This document shows, in pieces, positions 56,201 to 64,000 of a stretch of DNA of 64,000 bases. The notes beneath the pieces were generated by a model. The model saw only the letters and a list, made by a program, of their open reading frames with translations. It had not been told where the DNA came from and did not search any database. The first letter of the stretch is position 1. Each line of letters opens with the position of its first letter. The DNA is taken from the NCBI GenBank assembly GCA_014324045.1, contig JACOMY010000002.1, positions 62,001-126,000 on the forward strand. The letters are read 5' to 3'. Position numbers and translations under genes: made by a program. Origin of the DNA: Rhodospirillales bacterium. Its GTDB lineage: Bacteria > Pseudomonadota > Alphaproteobacteria > Kiloniellales > JACOMY01.

Positions 56201-57415
56201 CTATAGCTCCGCCCGCTTGACCGCGAGTACGGCATTCAGTCCGCCGAACGCAAAGGAATTGGAGAGGGCCGCCCCCACCTCCTGCGCGCGCGGTTCGTTG
56301 GGAATGTAGTCCAGGTCGCAGGCCGGGTCGGGCTCGTTGTAGTTGGCGGTGGGCGGGAGTACGCCCTCGACTATGGCCATGACGGTCGGAATGATTTCCA
56401 GTCCGCCGGCCGCCCCCAGACCGTGTCCCAGCATCGATTTGCTGGAGGAGACCGCCAAGCGGTCCGCCTGCGCCGCGAACACCCGGCGAATGGCTTGGCT
56501 CTCCACCCGATCGTTGATCCGGGTCGCCGTACCATGTGCGTTGATGTAGCCGACATCTTCCGGCTTCAGGCCCGCGTCCTCCAGGCAGTCCGCCAGAGCG
56601 GCAGCGGCCCCATCCGGCGAAGGCTGCACCAGGTCGGCAGCATCGGCAGAAAAGCCGCAGCCGGCCAGTTCCGCGTAGATGCGGGCGCCGCGGGCCTTTG
56701 CCAGGTCCCAGTTCTCCAGCACCACGACGCCGGCCCCCTCGCCGATGACCATGCCCTTGCGGTCCTTGGAGAAGGGGCGGCAGGTGTCGGGGGCCATCAC
56801 ACGCAGGACCTCCCAGGCCTTCAGGCAGCCGTAGGAGAGGCAGGCCTCGCTGCCACCGGCCACCGCCCGATCGACCCGGCCGCTGCGGATCATCCACAGG
56901 GCCTCGCCGATAGCGTGGCTAGAGGAAGAGCAGGCCGAGGTCACGCCGAAGGCGGGACCGGTCAAGCCCAAGGCCATGCTGACCTGGCTGGAGGCTGCGC
57001 TGGGCATGACCTTCGGCACCGTCAGCGGCGGCGGGCGCAAGATCCGTTGCCGATAGAGACGATCGAATCCCTCGTCCAGGGTGCGCATGCCGCCCATGCC
57101 GGTGCCGATCAGGCAGGCCGTGCGCCGCGCCGCCTTGGCGTCAAGCTCCAGACTGGCATCGGCAAAGGCTTCGCAGCCGGCGGCGATGGCGTACTGAGCG
57201 CAGAGATCGGTGAAGCCTGCCACCCGTTCGCCGATCTGCCGCAGCGGATCGAAGCCCCCGACCTGGCCTGCGACCTTCACCGTCAGCCGCTCGCCCTCGA
57301 CCTGGGTCAGCGGCACGATTCCGCTCCGGCCAGCCTTGAGCCCGGCCCAGGTGCTGGCCACGTCCAAGCCCAGAGCGGAGATGCAGCCCAGGCCGGTGAT
57401 CGCAACGCGGTGCAT
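56201..57415 (-). CDS. Beta-ketoacyl-ACP synthase (FabF-like KAS II)
   Basis: 404 aa thiolase-fold condensing enzyme. The catalytic triad is Cys in VTSACSSSSHAIG, His in NAHGTATRINDRVE and His in SMLGHGLGAAGGLE. It extends acyl chains on ACP by two carbons. The gene lies six bases downstream of a dedicated ACP gene, in an operon with an lpxD-like gene. That resembles the special fatty acid clusters that make (very) long 3-hydroxy or long-chain acyl groups for lipid A in rhizobia. Confidence 0.92.
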   Translation of the reverse strand: MHRVAITGLGCISALGLDVASTWAGLKAGRSGIVPLTQVEGERLTVKVAGQVGGFDPLRQIGERVAGFTDLCAQYAIAAGCEAFADASLELDAKAARRTACLIGTGMGGMRTLDEGFDRLYRQRILRPPPLTVPKVMPSAASSQVSMALGLTGPAFGVTSACSSSSHAIGEALWMIRSGRVDRAVAGGSEACLSYGCLKAWEVLRVMAPDTCRPFSKDRKGMVIGEGAGVVVLENWDLAKARGARIYAELAGCGFSADAADLVQPSPDGAAAALADCLEDAGLKPEDVGYINAHGTATRINDRVESQAIRRVFAAQADRLAVSSSKSMLGHGLGAAGGLEIIPTVMAIVEGVLPPTANYNEPDPACDLDYIPNEPRAQEVGAALSNSFAFGGLNAVLAVKRAEL

Positions 57416-57420
57416 GAAGC

Positions 57421-57678
57421 CTAGTTGGCGTGCGCGGTCTTTTCGCAGACCAGACCGGTGACGGCGTCGGTGACGTCGCGCAGGCTGTTCAGCTTGAAGT
57501 CTTCGCTCTCTTGCGGCACGTAGATGTCGAAGGTCTCTTCGATCTGAAAAATTGTCTGCATCAGATCGACTGATTGTATGTCCAATTCTTCGATCTTGCT
57601 ATCCAGAGTCAGATTCTCGCGATCAAGCCGGCATTCCTTGGCGACGATATCCAGAACCTTGCCTTCGATCTCGGTCAT
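57421..57678 (-). CDS. Acyl carrier protein (specialised)
   Basis: 85 aa, ATG at 57678. Four-helix ACP with the phosphopantetheine site in EELDIQSVDLMQ; Ser is followed by Val where housekeeping ACPs have DSL. FQIEETFDIYVPQE is the acidic helix II that docks partner enzymes. Lies 4 bases after the lpxD stop. Likely carries an acyl chain for the adjacent KAS and LpxD-like enzymes. Confidence 0.88.
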   Translation of the reverse strand: MTEIEGKVLDIVAKECRLDRENLTLDSKIEELDIQSVDLMQTIFQIEETFDIYVPQESEDFKLNSLRDVTDAVTGLVCEKTAHAN

Positions 57679-57682
57679 GGCC

Positions 57683-58795
57683 TCAAGCCTTCTCCTTATC
57701 TTTTCCGGCCAACGCCGTTTCCAATGCGCCAAGGCGCTTTCTCAAGTCGAGGATATCGCGGATCATGCGCGGCAGGCGGGCAATCGACATCCACTCTTCG
57801 ATCTTCTTGTCCTTTCGGCCCGCCGGATAGCCTATCCAAATCTCATTGTCGGCGACATCGTTGCCGAGCCCCGTTCCGGCCGCGATCATCGCATTGGTGC
57901 CGACCTTGCGGTGGTCGGCGATACCGGCCTTGCCGCCCACAACCGCGCGGTCGCCCAGCGTGACGCTGCCCGAAAGGCCGGACTGCCCGGACATCAGACA
58001 ATCGCTTCCGACCTGGCAGTTGTGCCCGATCTGAACCAGATTATCGATCTTGCTTCTGGCGCCGATTCGCGTCGCCCCCAAGGTCGCCCGATCGATCGCC
58101 GTGTTGGCGCCGATCTCGACCTCGTCCTCCAGCACCACGGTGCCCAGCGGGGGCATGCGAATAACCGGGCCGTTCTGCGTCCTTGCCGCGCCGTCCATGG
58201 GCTTGGCCAACTCGATGGCATTCGGTTCGCGGCTGACATAGCTGAAGCCCTCGGCGCCGACAACCGCATTGGCTTGCACCACCACGGCACGGCCCAACAC
58301 CACGTCTTCGCCGATGCGGGCGCCCGGATAGAGCAGGCAGTCCTCACCAAGGACCGCACCGCGCCCAACCGTCACCTGGCTCAAGAGCCGGCTGCGCGCA
58401 CCGATCACCGCCCCGGGGCCGACCACCGACAGCGGGCCGATCGCCGCATCCTCACCAATCTCGGCCGAGGGATCGACCACGGCCGAGGGATGTAGGCCCC
58501 GCGGCACATGACGCCCAGGGTCGAACAGCTGCAGCAGCAAGGCAAAGGCAACCCGTCCGCGCCGGCTCACCAGATAGCAACGCGGTCCCTCCGGGCGCTC
58601 CTGCGACGCCTCGACGAGGACGGCAGCCACGGGCTTTCCGGCCACCGCGCGCTCCGCCCCCGGGGTGAAGGCCACCACCAAATCCCCCGGACCCGGCGGC
58701 GAGCCGGGCGAGCCGATTCCACCGATCGACACATCGGGATCGCCAACCAATTCGCATTCCAAGCGTTTGGCTAGATCGCGTGCTTTGTAGATCAT
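57683..58795 (-). CDS. lpxD: UDP-3-O-acylglucosamine N-acyltransferase (LpxD-like)
   Basis: 370 aa. The N-terminal uridine-binding domain is followed by a left-handed beta-helix of hexapeptide repeats ([40 protein letters not shown]). Catalytic His is in [11 protein letters not shown], and a C-terminal helix ends AGKDKEKA. Transfers 3-hydroxyacyl from ACP to the lipid A precursor. Operon neighbours are an ACP and a KAS instead of the usual bamA-lpxD-fabZ-lpxA order, so this may be an additional LpxD paralogue. Confidence 0.9.
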   Translation of the reverse strand: MIYKARDLAKRLECELVGDPDVSIGGIGSPGSPPGPGDLVVAFTPGAERAVAGKPVAAVLVEASQERPEGPRCYLVSRRGRVAFALLLQLFDPGRHVPRGLHPSAVVDPSAEIGEDAAIGPLSVVGPGAVIGARSRLLSQVTVGRGAVLGEDCLLYPGARIGEDVVLGRAVVVQANAVVGAEGFSYVSREPNAIELAKPMDGAARTQNGPVIRMPPLGTVVLEDEVEIGANTAIDRATLGATRIGARSKIDNLVQIGHNCQVGSDCLMSGQSGLSGSVTLGDRAVVGGKAGIADHRKVGTNAMIAAGTGLGNDVADNEIWIGYPAGRKDKKIEEWMSIARLPRMIRDILDLRKRLGALETALAGKDKEKA

Positions 58796-58995
58796 CGGAT
58801 TCCCATGCTCCGGGCCCCGCGGGCGATCCTCGATCTCGACACTCTGCGCAGATAGCAGTCTTGGCGTCTATTTCAAAGGCTGAGCCCTGCTTGGCAGAGT
58901 TACCCGGCGGTCCGATGGGCAAGCCCGCGGCCCCCAGTCTCCAATGAAAACCAGTATCCCATGAAAAGGGGGGCTGCGGGGCTCCCCCTCTTCTG

Positions 58996-59028
58996 TGAGA
59001 ACCCCACGCCGATCAACCAAGGTTCTCA
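58996..59028 (-). terminator. Possible weak terminator after sodB
   Basis: TGAGAACC and GGTTCTCA form an 8-bp stem with a 17-nt loop overlapping the sodB stop codon. No T-run follows, so termination is uncertain. Confidence 0.25.
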
Positions 59029-59606
59029 GCCGCGAAATGCCAGTTCAGGAGGTTCGTTACCACTGCTTCGGTGTAGGCCGGGCGGCGATTCTGGTAGTCG
59101 ATGTAGTAAGCATGTTCCCAGACATCGATGGTCAGAAGCGGCGTTCCGCCGCCGGTCAGCGGCGTCTCGGCATTGGCGGTCTTTTCGATCGAAAGCTTAC
59201 CGTCCTTGTGCAGCAGCCAGGCCCAGCCGCTACCGAATTGCGTGTTGCCGGCGACCGCAAAGTCTTTTTGGAACTGCTTGAGACCGCCAAGGTCGCGATC
59301 AATCATCTCTGCCAACTTGCCACTGGGCACGCCGCCGTCGGCCGAGAGCGAGTTCCAATAGAAGGTGTGGTTCCAGATTTGGGCTGCGTTGTTGAAGACA
59401 CCCGCGTTGCCGTCCTTGGCGCTCTCCTCGATCACCTCCTCAAGCGAAAGGTCGGCAAACCTGGTGCCTTCGACCAGCTTGTTCAGATTGTCGACATAGG
59501 CCTTGTGGTGCTTAGCGTAGTGGAAGCTGAGCGTCTCGGCCGAGATGACCGGAGCCAAATCGGTGTCGGCGAAAGGAAGTGCCGGAAGTTGGAAGGGAGC
59601 AGCCAT
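59013..59606 (-). CDS. sodB: Superoxide dismutase, Fe/Mn family (Fe-type)
   Basis: 197 aa. Metal ligands are His in [11 protein letters not shown], His in [11 protein letters not shown], and Asp and His in [30 protein letters not shown] carries the Gln position typical of iron enzymes. No signal peptide, so cytoplasmic. Flanked by gaps of about 220 and 335 bp, so probably monocistronic. Confidence 0.95.
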   Translation of the reverse strand: MAAPFQLPALPFADTDLAPVISAETLSFHYAKHHKAYVDNLNKLVEGTRFADLSLEEVIEESAKDGNAGVFNNAAQIWNHTFYWNSLSADGGVPSGKLAEMIDRDLGGLKQFQKDFAVAGNTQFGSGWAWLLHKDGKLSIEKTANAETPLTGGGTPLLTIDVWEHAYYIDYQNRRPAYTEAVVTNLLNWHFAAENLG

Positions 59607-59941
59607 AATAGTCCTCCATTGGAAAAGGCCTTAGGAAGGAAAAGAGCGGAGGCCTGAGCCTCACCTCCCGATAGATAGAGATCCGCTCACATCTCTGCCA
59701 GGCATAAAGCAATAAGTTTCTTTCCTTTTTGCAGATAGATGCGGACCCTGTGGCGCGAATGCGCCGGGAGGATCGGCCAAGGACACCTTCGCGAAGAAAT
59801 GAGGACAGGGTCTCGTACCCCGTCCTCTCCCGGGATCGGCAATACATCGGATCCGACAACGGCCCGGAGCTTATGCACAAGCCCCCACGTTCATTGTACA
59901 GAAGATGTGGGCTGGAGCGCTGCCGTCGGTGCCAAGACCGC
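59607..59941. other. 335-bp gap, no gene seen
   Basis: Presumably contains the sodB promoter (minus strand). AAGCAATAAGTTTCTTTCC near 59706 is AT-rich but no clear promoter elements or Fur box were identified. Confidence 0.35.
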
Positions 59942-61498
59942 TTACATCGAGCCTAGATCGCGCTCGGGCCCGGCCTGTCGCTCTTCGAGTTGGTACTTTC
60001 CCAATTTGGCCCATTCGGCGGCGTTGCGCTCGATCCGATGGGCACGGGCACCGGCAATCTCTTTCTCGATGCGCCTGGCCTTTCCGGTGAGCCTCGCGAA
60101 GAAAGCGGCGATGCCTTTGGGCCGCCGCCGCTTGTCCTGGGCGGCTTCCTCTGCGGCGCGGTGCAGCTGACGCTCTTTGAGGTTCTGCCGTTCCCGGTCT
60201 TCGATGGCCCTTTGGCGCTCTATCGGATCTTCCCAGGCATTACCGGCCTCCGGGAGGAAACGGTCCATCTGCACCTGCTGCTGCCGGTCGCGCTCGGCTC
60301 GGCTCTTGCCGTCGTCGATTCCGGGCCTGCGGATTTCGCGCCCTGAATCTTCGCTGGCAACAGGGGAGGGCGGAATCCGGTCCTTGCGGGTGAAGATCCC
60401 CCCGCTCAAGATCCCCTTGATTCCTCGGCGCGCTGTTCGGAGAAGAGAGCGTCGGGTGAAGATCCCGCCGCTCAAGACGCCCTCGGCCACCTCTCGAAAG
60501 ACTTGCTCCTCTATTGCCGAGCCGAATCTGCAGCCCCGGTCCAGCATGTCCTTCAGGACGGTCTTCACTTCATCGGTGAAATAGTCTTGCCAAGGCCCCC
60601 GATGGCCGCCGCTGCCGTTGGCAAAGTCGATGGCGAAGGTTGCGGACAGCCAAGCGCGGTCTTCCCGGCAGCGCTGCCGAATTGCTTCGGCAAAGTGCTC
60701 CGACGGCAGAAACCTGGGGCCCGGCAGCGAGGACAGGTAGTCGGTCCTTCCCAGCCCGAAACCCTTCGTGCGGGCGCGCTTGTTCATCTCGTTTTTCACG
60801 AACATGCCGGTCATGGTCAGGCTTGCGTTCAATTCTCCCGGCGGGATCTCGACCAGCGCGCCGTCTATTTCAGTCCGGGCCAGGAAGTCCGTTACTGTGG
60901 ACCGGCCGATCAAGCGCTCGCGATCGTAGCGGACCGGCAGCATGTTCCCAAGACCGGCCTCGTCGATCCAGACCGACAATCGCTCCTTGTTCAACAGCAA
61001 GGTGTCTATTCTATCCGATCTCTCCAGGTGTTCGATCGTCACGGGCAGATTATTCACCTTTTTCTGAATCAAGCTTACGGTGAAGTCGAAGGGGTCCCTT
61101 ACGTAAGCACAGACCGTCATCTTGTTACAGTATTGGCTAAAATACTCTACGACCTTGCGGCAATTCTCTCGATCGAGGCGATCGAACAGTTCCGCCGAAA
61201 CGATCATGACGCCGCCGGAGAAGGCTTCGATATCTTGCTCCATTTCCCGGTGGAGTTCCGGCGCTTTGCCGAGAAGCCGACTTTTGCGGACCGGCTGGCC
61301 GTTTTTCTTCGGTTGAAGCTCCGGCAAGCTCGTTAGTGAGTAGGCCAGGAAGTTGTGATTGGGAAAGCTCCTTCCCGGGTAGAGGATGCCGTTCCCGCGC
61401 AGCTTCCTGCGCGAATTGGCCAAGGCCCTCTGGAGCGATGCGGTCCCGGTTTTTGAGAAGCCGATATGGAGATAGGCCGTCTCTATCTTTTTCTGCAT
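59942..61498 (-). CDS. Sulfotransferase-like protein with charged C-terminal extension
   Basis: 518 aa from the ATG at 61498 (GGGGAGA upstream); a TTG at 61510 is less likely. The N-terminus LHIGFSKTGTASLQRALANS is the PAPS 5'-phosphosulfate-binding loop seen in bacterial sulfotransferase-like proteins, followed by VCAYVRDPFDFTVSLIQKKV (3'-phosphate region). Residues about 370-518 are highly charged and probably coiled-coil. LSGGIFTRR is repeated as LSGGIFTRK about 20 residues on, another internal duplication. Acceptor unknown; polysaccharide or a small molecule are possible. Confidence 0.75.
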   Translation of the reverse strand: MQKKIETAYLHIGFSKTGTASLQRALANSRRKLRGNGILYPGRSFPNHNFLAYSLTSLPELQPKKNGQPVRKSRLLGKAPELHREMEQDIEAFSGGVMIVSAELFDRLDRENCRKVVEYFSQYCNKMTVCAYVRDPFDFTVSLIQKKVNNLPVTIEHLERSDRIDTLLLNKERLSVWIDEAGLGNMLPVRYDRERLIGRSTVTDFLARTEIDGALVEIPPGELNASLTMTGMFVKNEMNKRARTKGFGLGRTDYLSSLPGPRFLPSEHFAEAIRQRCREDRAWLSATFAIDFANGSGGHRGPWQDYFTDEVKTVLKDMLDRGCRFGSAIEEQVFREVAEGVLSGGIFTRRSLLRTARRGIKGILSGGIFTRKDRIPPSPVASEDSGREIRRPGIDDGKSRAERDRQQQVQMDRFLPEAGNAWEDPIERQRAIEDRERQNLKERQLHRAAEEAAQDKRRRPKGIAAFFARLTGKARRIEKEIAGARAHRIERNAAEWAKLGKYQLEERQAGPERDLGSM

Positions 61499-61888
61499 CT
61501 CTCCCCGCAAAACCGTCTGTTCGGAAAATCGCTGCTATTGCCGGCACCGGACCACCATCGGGAACGGCAGGCTGCATTTATCAATGCGATAGCATCGCGA
61601 CTTTGCGCTTGTCAATAGATCTTCAGTGCCACGTTGACGGGGTTCGCAACGAGTAATCTACTTTCTTTCCTTAATTCAAAAGATTATACGTCATGCATAG
61701 AATTGCTTATGGGCAATTGGCTGGACAAACCGCTACCTGCCGCGGCGGCGGTATCCGGCCGGCAGCCGCCAGCGCGCTCCAGATAGCGCGAAGCGTCTGG
61801 AGCCTCGTTTCCTACAAACCTGCCATTTAGGCCGCAGCCGCCATAGGGGCAATCGCTAGAAGGCAGCGCAGGAGGCGAAGGACGTGCT
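61499..61888. other. 390-bp gap, no gene seen
   Basis: Separates the tenA stop from the sulfotransferase-like start. It has mixed composition, with an AT-rich stretch near 61660-61700, and no recognisable RNA or coding pattern. Confidence 0.4.
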
Positions 61889-62620
61889 CTAACCCCGGTC
61901 GAGGCCCATCTGCCAGAAATCGGCTTCCAACCGTGTTGCCTGCACAAAGACAGCCGCGAGCTGTGCAAAGCGCGGGCTCGCCACAGGATCCCTGCCCAGG
62001 CGGCGCTCGGCAGCCTCCTGCAGCAAGGCTACGGCACCGCGCCCCAAGGCCCGATAGTCTTCGCCACCATAGGTCTCGATCCAGCGCCAGTAGGGATTGC
62101 CGTCGCGCTTACTGGCGGGATCGGCATGAAGACGATGGCCAATTTCGGCATAGCCCACCACACAAGGGGCCAGCGCCACCATCAGGTCCAGGAAATCGCC
62201 CGCCAAACCGCGGTCCAGGACATAGCGGGTGTAGGCCAGGTTGCCGGGATCCTCGGCGCTGGCCAGCACCTGCGCTTCTTCCAGACCCCAGTCGCGGCAG
62301 TAGGCGATATGGAGCGATAGTTCCGTTTCCAGCAGAGCATTCACCGAGGCCTGACAGTGACGCATCTCGGACAAGGTCTGGGCCTTGTAGACGCCCAGAG
62401 CATAGGCCCGCGCGAAGTTGATCAGGAAGATGTAGTCCTGGATCAAGTAGTAGCGGAAAGCGGCCTCCGGCAGGCTGCCGTCGGCCAATTGCGAGAGGAA
62501 GGCATGACGGCTATAGGCTTGCCAGTCGGCAGCCGCCGCCCCGCGCAGCGCCGCAAAGAACGATCCGGGCGCGAAGAGATCCCCGGTCACCGGATCCTCA
62601 GTCGCCAGATCCTCAGTCAC
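61889..62620 (-). CDS. tenA: TenA-family aminopyrimidine aminohydrolase/thiaminase II
   Basis: 243 aa from a GTG at 62620. Family signatures are FRYYLIQDYIFLINFARAYA, ETELSLHIAYC, the catalytic Cys in ALAPCVVGYAEIG and EADFWQMGL at the end. TenA salvages base-degraded thiamine pyrimidines. The N-terminus has three 15-bp units (TEDLA, TEDPV, TGDLF). Nine bases downstream of the ferredoxin gene, an unusual partner. No TPP riboswitch can fit there. Confidence 0.92.
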   Translation of the reverse strand: MTEDLATEDPVTGDLFAPGSFFAALRGAAAADWQAYSRHAFLSQLADGSLPEAAFRYYLIQDYIFLINFARAYALGVYKAQTLSEMRHCQASVNALLETELSLHIAYCRDWGLEEAQVLASAEDPGNLAYTRYVLDRGLAGDFLDLMVALAPCVVGYAEIGHRLHADPASKRDGNPYWRWIETYGGEDYRALGRGAVALLQEAAERRLGRDPVASPRFAQLAAVFVQATRLEADFWQMGLDRG

Positions 62621-62629
62621 TGGCGCAGC

Positions 62630-62962
62630 CTAGTCGAACAGCAGATTGCGGGTCTCCTTCGGCAGCGCGACAGTCAGCCCGTCCAATTTGTCGGCGATGA
62701 CGATCTGACAGCCCAGCCGCGAGGTAGGGGTCAAGCCGAACGCCAGGTCGAGCATGTCTTCTTCGTCCTCCGAAGCCTCTTCCAGCTTTTCGTACCAATC
62801 GCTATCCACGACCACATGGCAGGTCGAACAGGCCATGGAGCCCTCGCACGCGCCCTCGATATCGATGTCGTTGCGGTGCGCAATCTCCAGAACCGACAGG
62901 CCGATCGGCGCATCGACCTCCCGGGCCGTGCCGTCGTGCAAGATGAAGGTCATCTTTGGCAT
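62630..62962 (-). CDS. fdx: Adrenodoxin-type 2Fe-2S ferredoxin
   Basis: 110 aa. The four cluster cysteines follow the Cx5Cx2C...C pattern: [15 protein letters not shown] and [26 protein letters not shown] is the conserved acidic interaction helix of Isc-type ferredoxins. It lies about 100 bp from a cysteine desulfurase gene on the same strand, consistent with iron-sulfur cluster biogenesis, where it supplies electrons. Confidence 0.93.
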   Translation of the reverse strand: MPKMTFILHDGTAREVDAPIGLSVLEIAHRNDIDIEGACEGSMACSTCHVVVDSDWYEKLEEASEDEEDMLDLAFGLTPTSRLGCQIVIADKLDGLTVALPKETRNLLFD

Positions 62963-63058
62963 GGTTACTCGATAAACCCTTACCGCTTGGGCAGCGTCCG
63001 CCCTTCCAAGTCTCGACGGCCAGCTACTAGGCGCTCGATGCGGCGCTGTCCAGACCCG

Positions 63059-64000
63059 TTATGCTGCAGCCTGCAGTGCGCTGGCGGCAGCGATCAGCAA
63101 TGCGGCCGCCCGATCCACATCGTCTTGCGTGGTGGTTCGTCCCAATCCGATCCGCACACTGGCGCGGGCGGCAGCTTCGTCCAAGCCGATCGCTCTCAAG
63201 ACATAGGAGGGTTCGACCGAGGCCGAACTGCAGGCCGAGCCCGTCGAGAGTGCCAGCTGCGGCACCGCGCGCAACAGGGCCTGCGCATCGACACCGGGGA
63301 AGGTCACGTTCAGATTGCCGGGCAAACGCCGCTGCGGATGGCCATTGAAGCGCAGCGCCGGCAAGCCGGCGCGAAGCGCGCCGCGCAACCTCCGTTGCAG
63401 CCCCCAGAGGCGCGCCGTCTCCTCCTCCAGCACCTGGCCGCAGAGTGCTGCCGCCTTCCCCAAGCCGACGCAGAGCGGCGGCGCCAAAGTCCCGGACCGG
63501 AGGCCCCGCTCCTGCCCGCCGCCGCTGAACAGCGGCTCCAGCCGCACCCGGGGCCGCCGCCGCACGAAGAGCGCGCCGATCCCCTTGGGGCCGTACATCT
63601 TGTGACCGGAGATCGAGACCAGATCCAAGTCCGGGTCGCGTACGTTCAGCGTCACCTTGCCCGCAGCCTGCGCAGCATCGCTATGCAGCCACGCCCCTTG
63701 CGCATGCACGATCCCGGCTATTTCGGCCAAGGGCTGCAGGGTACCGATCTCGTTATTGGCAGCCATGACCGAGACCAGAGCCGTGGTTTCGTCCACCGCC
63801 CCGGCCAGACGCTCCAGATCGGCCGACCCGTCCGGCCGCACCGGTAAGAAAACGGCCTCGAAGCCCTCCTCGGCCAAGCTGCGGACGCTCTCTAGAACGC
63901 ACTTGTGCTCGCTTGCCAGGGTCACAACCTTGGTGCGGCCCTGCCTACGCCGGAAGCGCGCCGCTCCCTTGATCGCCAAATTGTTGGCCTCGGTGGCACC
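63059..64000 (-). CDS. iscS: Cysteine desulfurase (NifS/IscS-like), 5' end beyond window
   Basis: The visible ~313 residues are the C-terminal part. PLP lysine is in SISGHKMYGPKGIGAL. Other motifs are HSDAAQAAGK, ERGLRSGTLAPPLCVGLGKA and the mobile catalytic Cys in STGSACSSASVEPSYVL. The N-terminal start, GATEANNLAIKG, enters at position 64000. Transfers sulfur from cysteine to cluster scaffolds. The short SACSS loop and SxASVEPSYVL are closer to NifS-like desulfurases than to E. coli IscS, so the symbol is tentative. Confidence 0.92.
   Translation of the reverse strand, partial: GATEANNLAIKGAARFRRRQGRTKVVTLASEHKCVLESVRSLAEEGFEAVFLPVRPDGSADLERLAGAVDETTALVSVMAANNEIGTLQPLAEIAGIVHAQGAWLHSDAAQAAGKVTLNVRDPDLDLVSISGHKMYGPKGIGALFVRRRPRVRLEPLFSGGGQERGLRSGTLAPPLCVGLGKAAALCGQVLEEETARLWGLQRRLRGALRAGLPALRFNGHPQRRLPGNLNVTFPGVDAQALLRAVPQLALSTGSACSSASVEPSYVLRAIGLDEAAARASVRIGLGRTTTQDDVDRAAALLIAAASALQAAA

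Noticed and set aside
55849-56235. 128-aa minus-strand frame
   Set aside because: Overlaps the start of the Cys-rich ORF and the end of the KAS gene; Arg/Pro-rich with no motif.
62357-63847. 496-aa plus-strand frame
   Set aside because: Antisense to tenA, ferredoxin and cysteine desulfurase genes with clear motifs.

Overview
The window is GC-rich DNA from a Gram-negative alphaproteobacterium. A member of the Rhodospirillales/Kiloniellales is plausible, but this rests on gene content only (LpxD, FeSOD, biotin-dependent propionyl-CoA carboxylase, betaine ABC and TRAP transporters, and a pca operon with a fused PcaL). Most genes are dense, with ATGA, GTGA or 8-nt overlaps inside operons.

Layout. 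(1) 1-6630, minus strand: a first betaine-type ABC transporter (ATPase cut by the window edge, permease, binding protein) preceded in the same operon by a DUF3726-like protein, an unassigned 577-aa protein and a variant M19 dipeptidase. (2) 6631-15300: a rearranged zone. A roughly 2.5-kb cassette occurs twice in direct orientation (about 6.94-9.54 kb and 12.42-14.93 kb). Each copy has a conserved GC-rich leader, two diverged small secreted pilin-like proteins and one nearly identical PapD-type chaperone. Between the copies lies an XRE/ImmA-protease plus PIN-domain pair. An interspersed GC-rich repeat family runs through the zone. (3) 15326-26516: an island of visibly lower GC. A plus-strand operon (MttB-family methyltransferase, 2-hydroxyacid dehydrogenase, TPP enzyme, FAD-linked oxidase) converges on a minus-strand operon (second betaine ABC transporter plus a DAO-type flavoprotein). 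Its left edge abuts an aminotransferase remnant and its right edge ends in a LysR remnant. (4) 26517-32700: another decayed zone, with a repeat copy lying directly before the truncated part of an N6-adenine DNA methyltransferase, micro-ORFs with signal peptides, an orphan gene and an AbrB-type transporter pseudogene. (5) 32681-37032: an SDR enzyme, a TbpB-barrel-like lipoprotein, two tandem 2OG-oxygenase-like genes and tRNA-Leu(UAA). (6) 37219-45507: BioY and the propionate route to succinyl-CoA (PccB, PccA, methylmalonyl-CoA mutase, propionyl-CoA synthetase). BioY can supply the biotin that PccA needs. (7) 45579-55419: 4-hydroxybenzoate uptake and degradation (TRAP transporter, PobA, PcaHG, PcaB, PcaL) with a BKACE enzyme where PcaIJ/PcaF would be expected, and a divergent AraC regulator. 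(8) 55599-64000: a small Cys-rich secreted protein, an LpxD-ACP-KAS lipid A-type cluster, Fe/Mn SOD, a sulfotransferase-like protein, TenA, a 2Fe-2S ferredoxin and a cysteine desulfurase cut by the window end.

A recurring oddity is short tandem duplication (10-78 bp), mostly frame-preserving where it falls inside genes. Several copies sit exactly on ribosome-binding sites and start codons. Two binding-protein genes are followed by perfect hairpins, which suggests graded expression within transporter operons. The duplicated chaperone/pilin-like cassette without an usher is my best candidate for an undescribed system.
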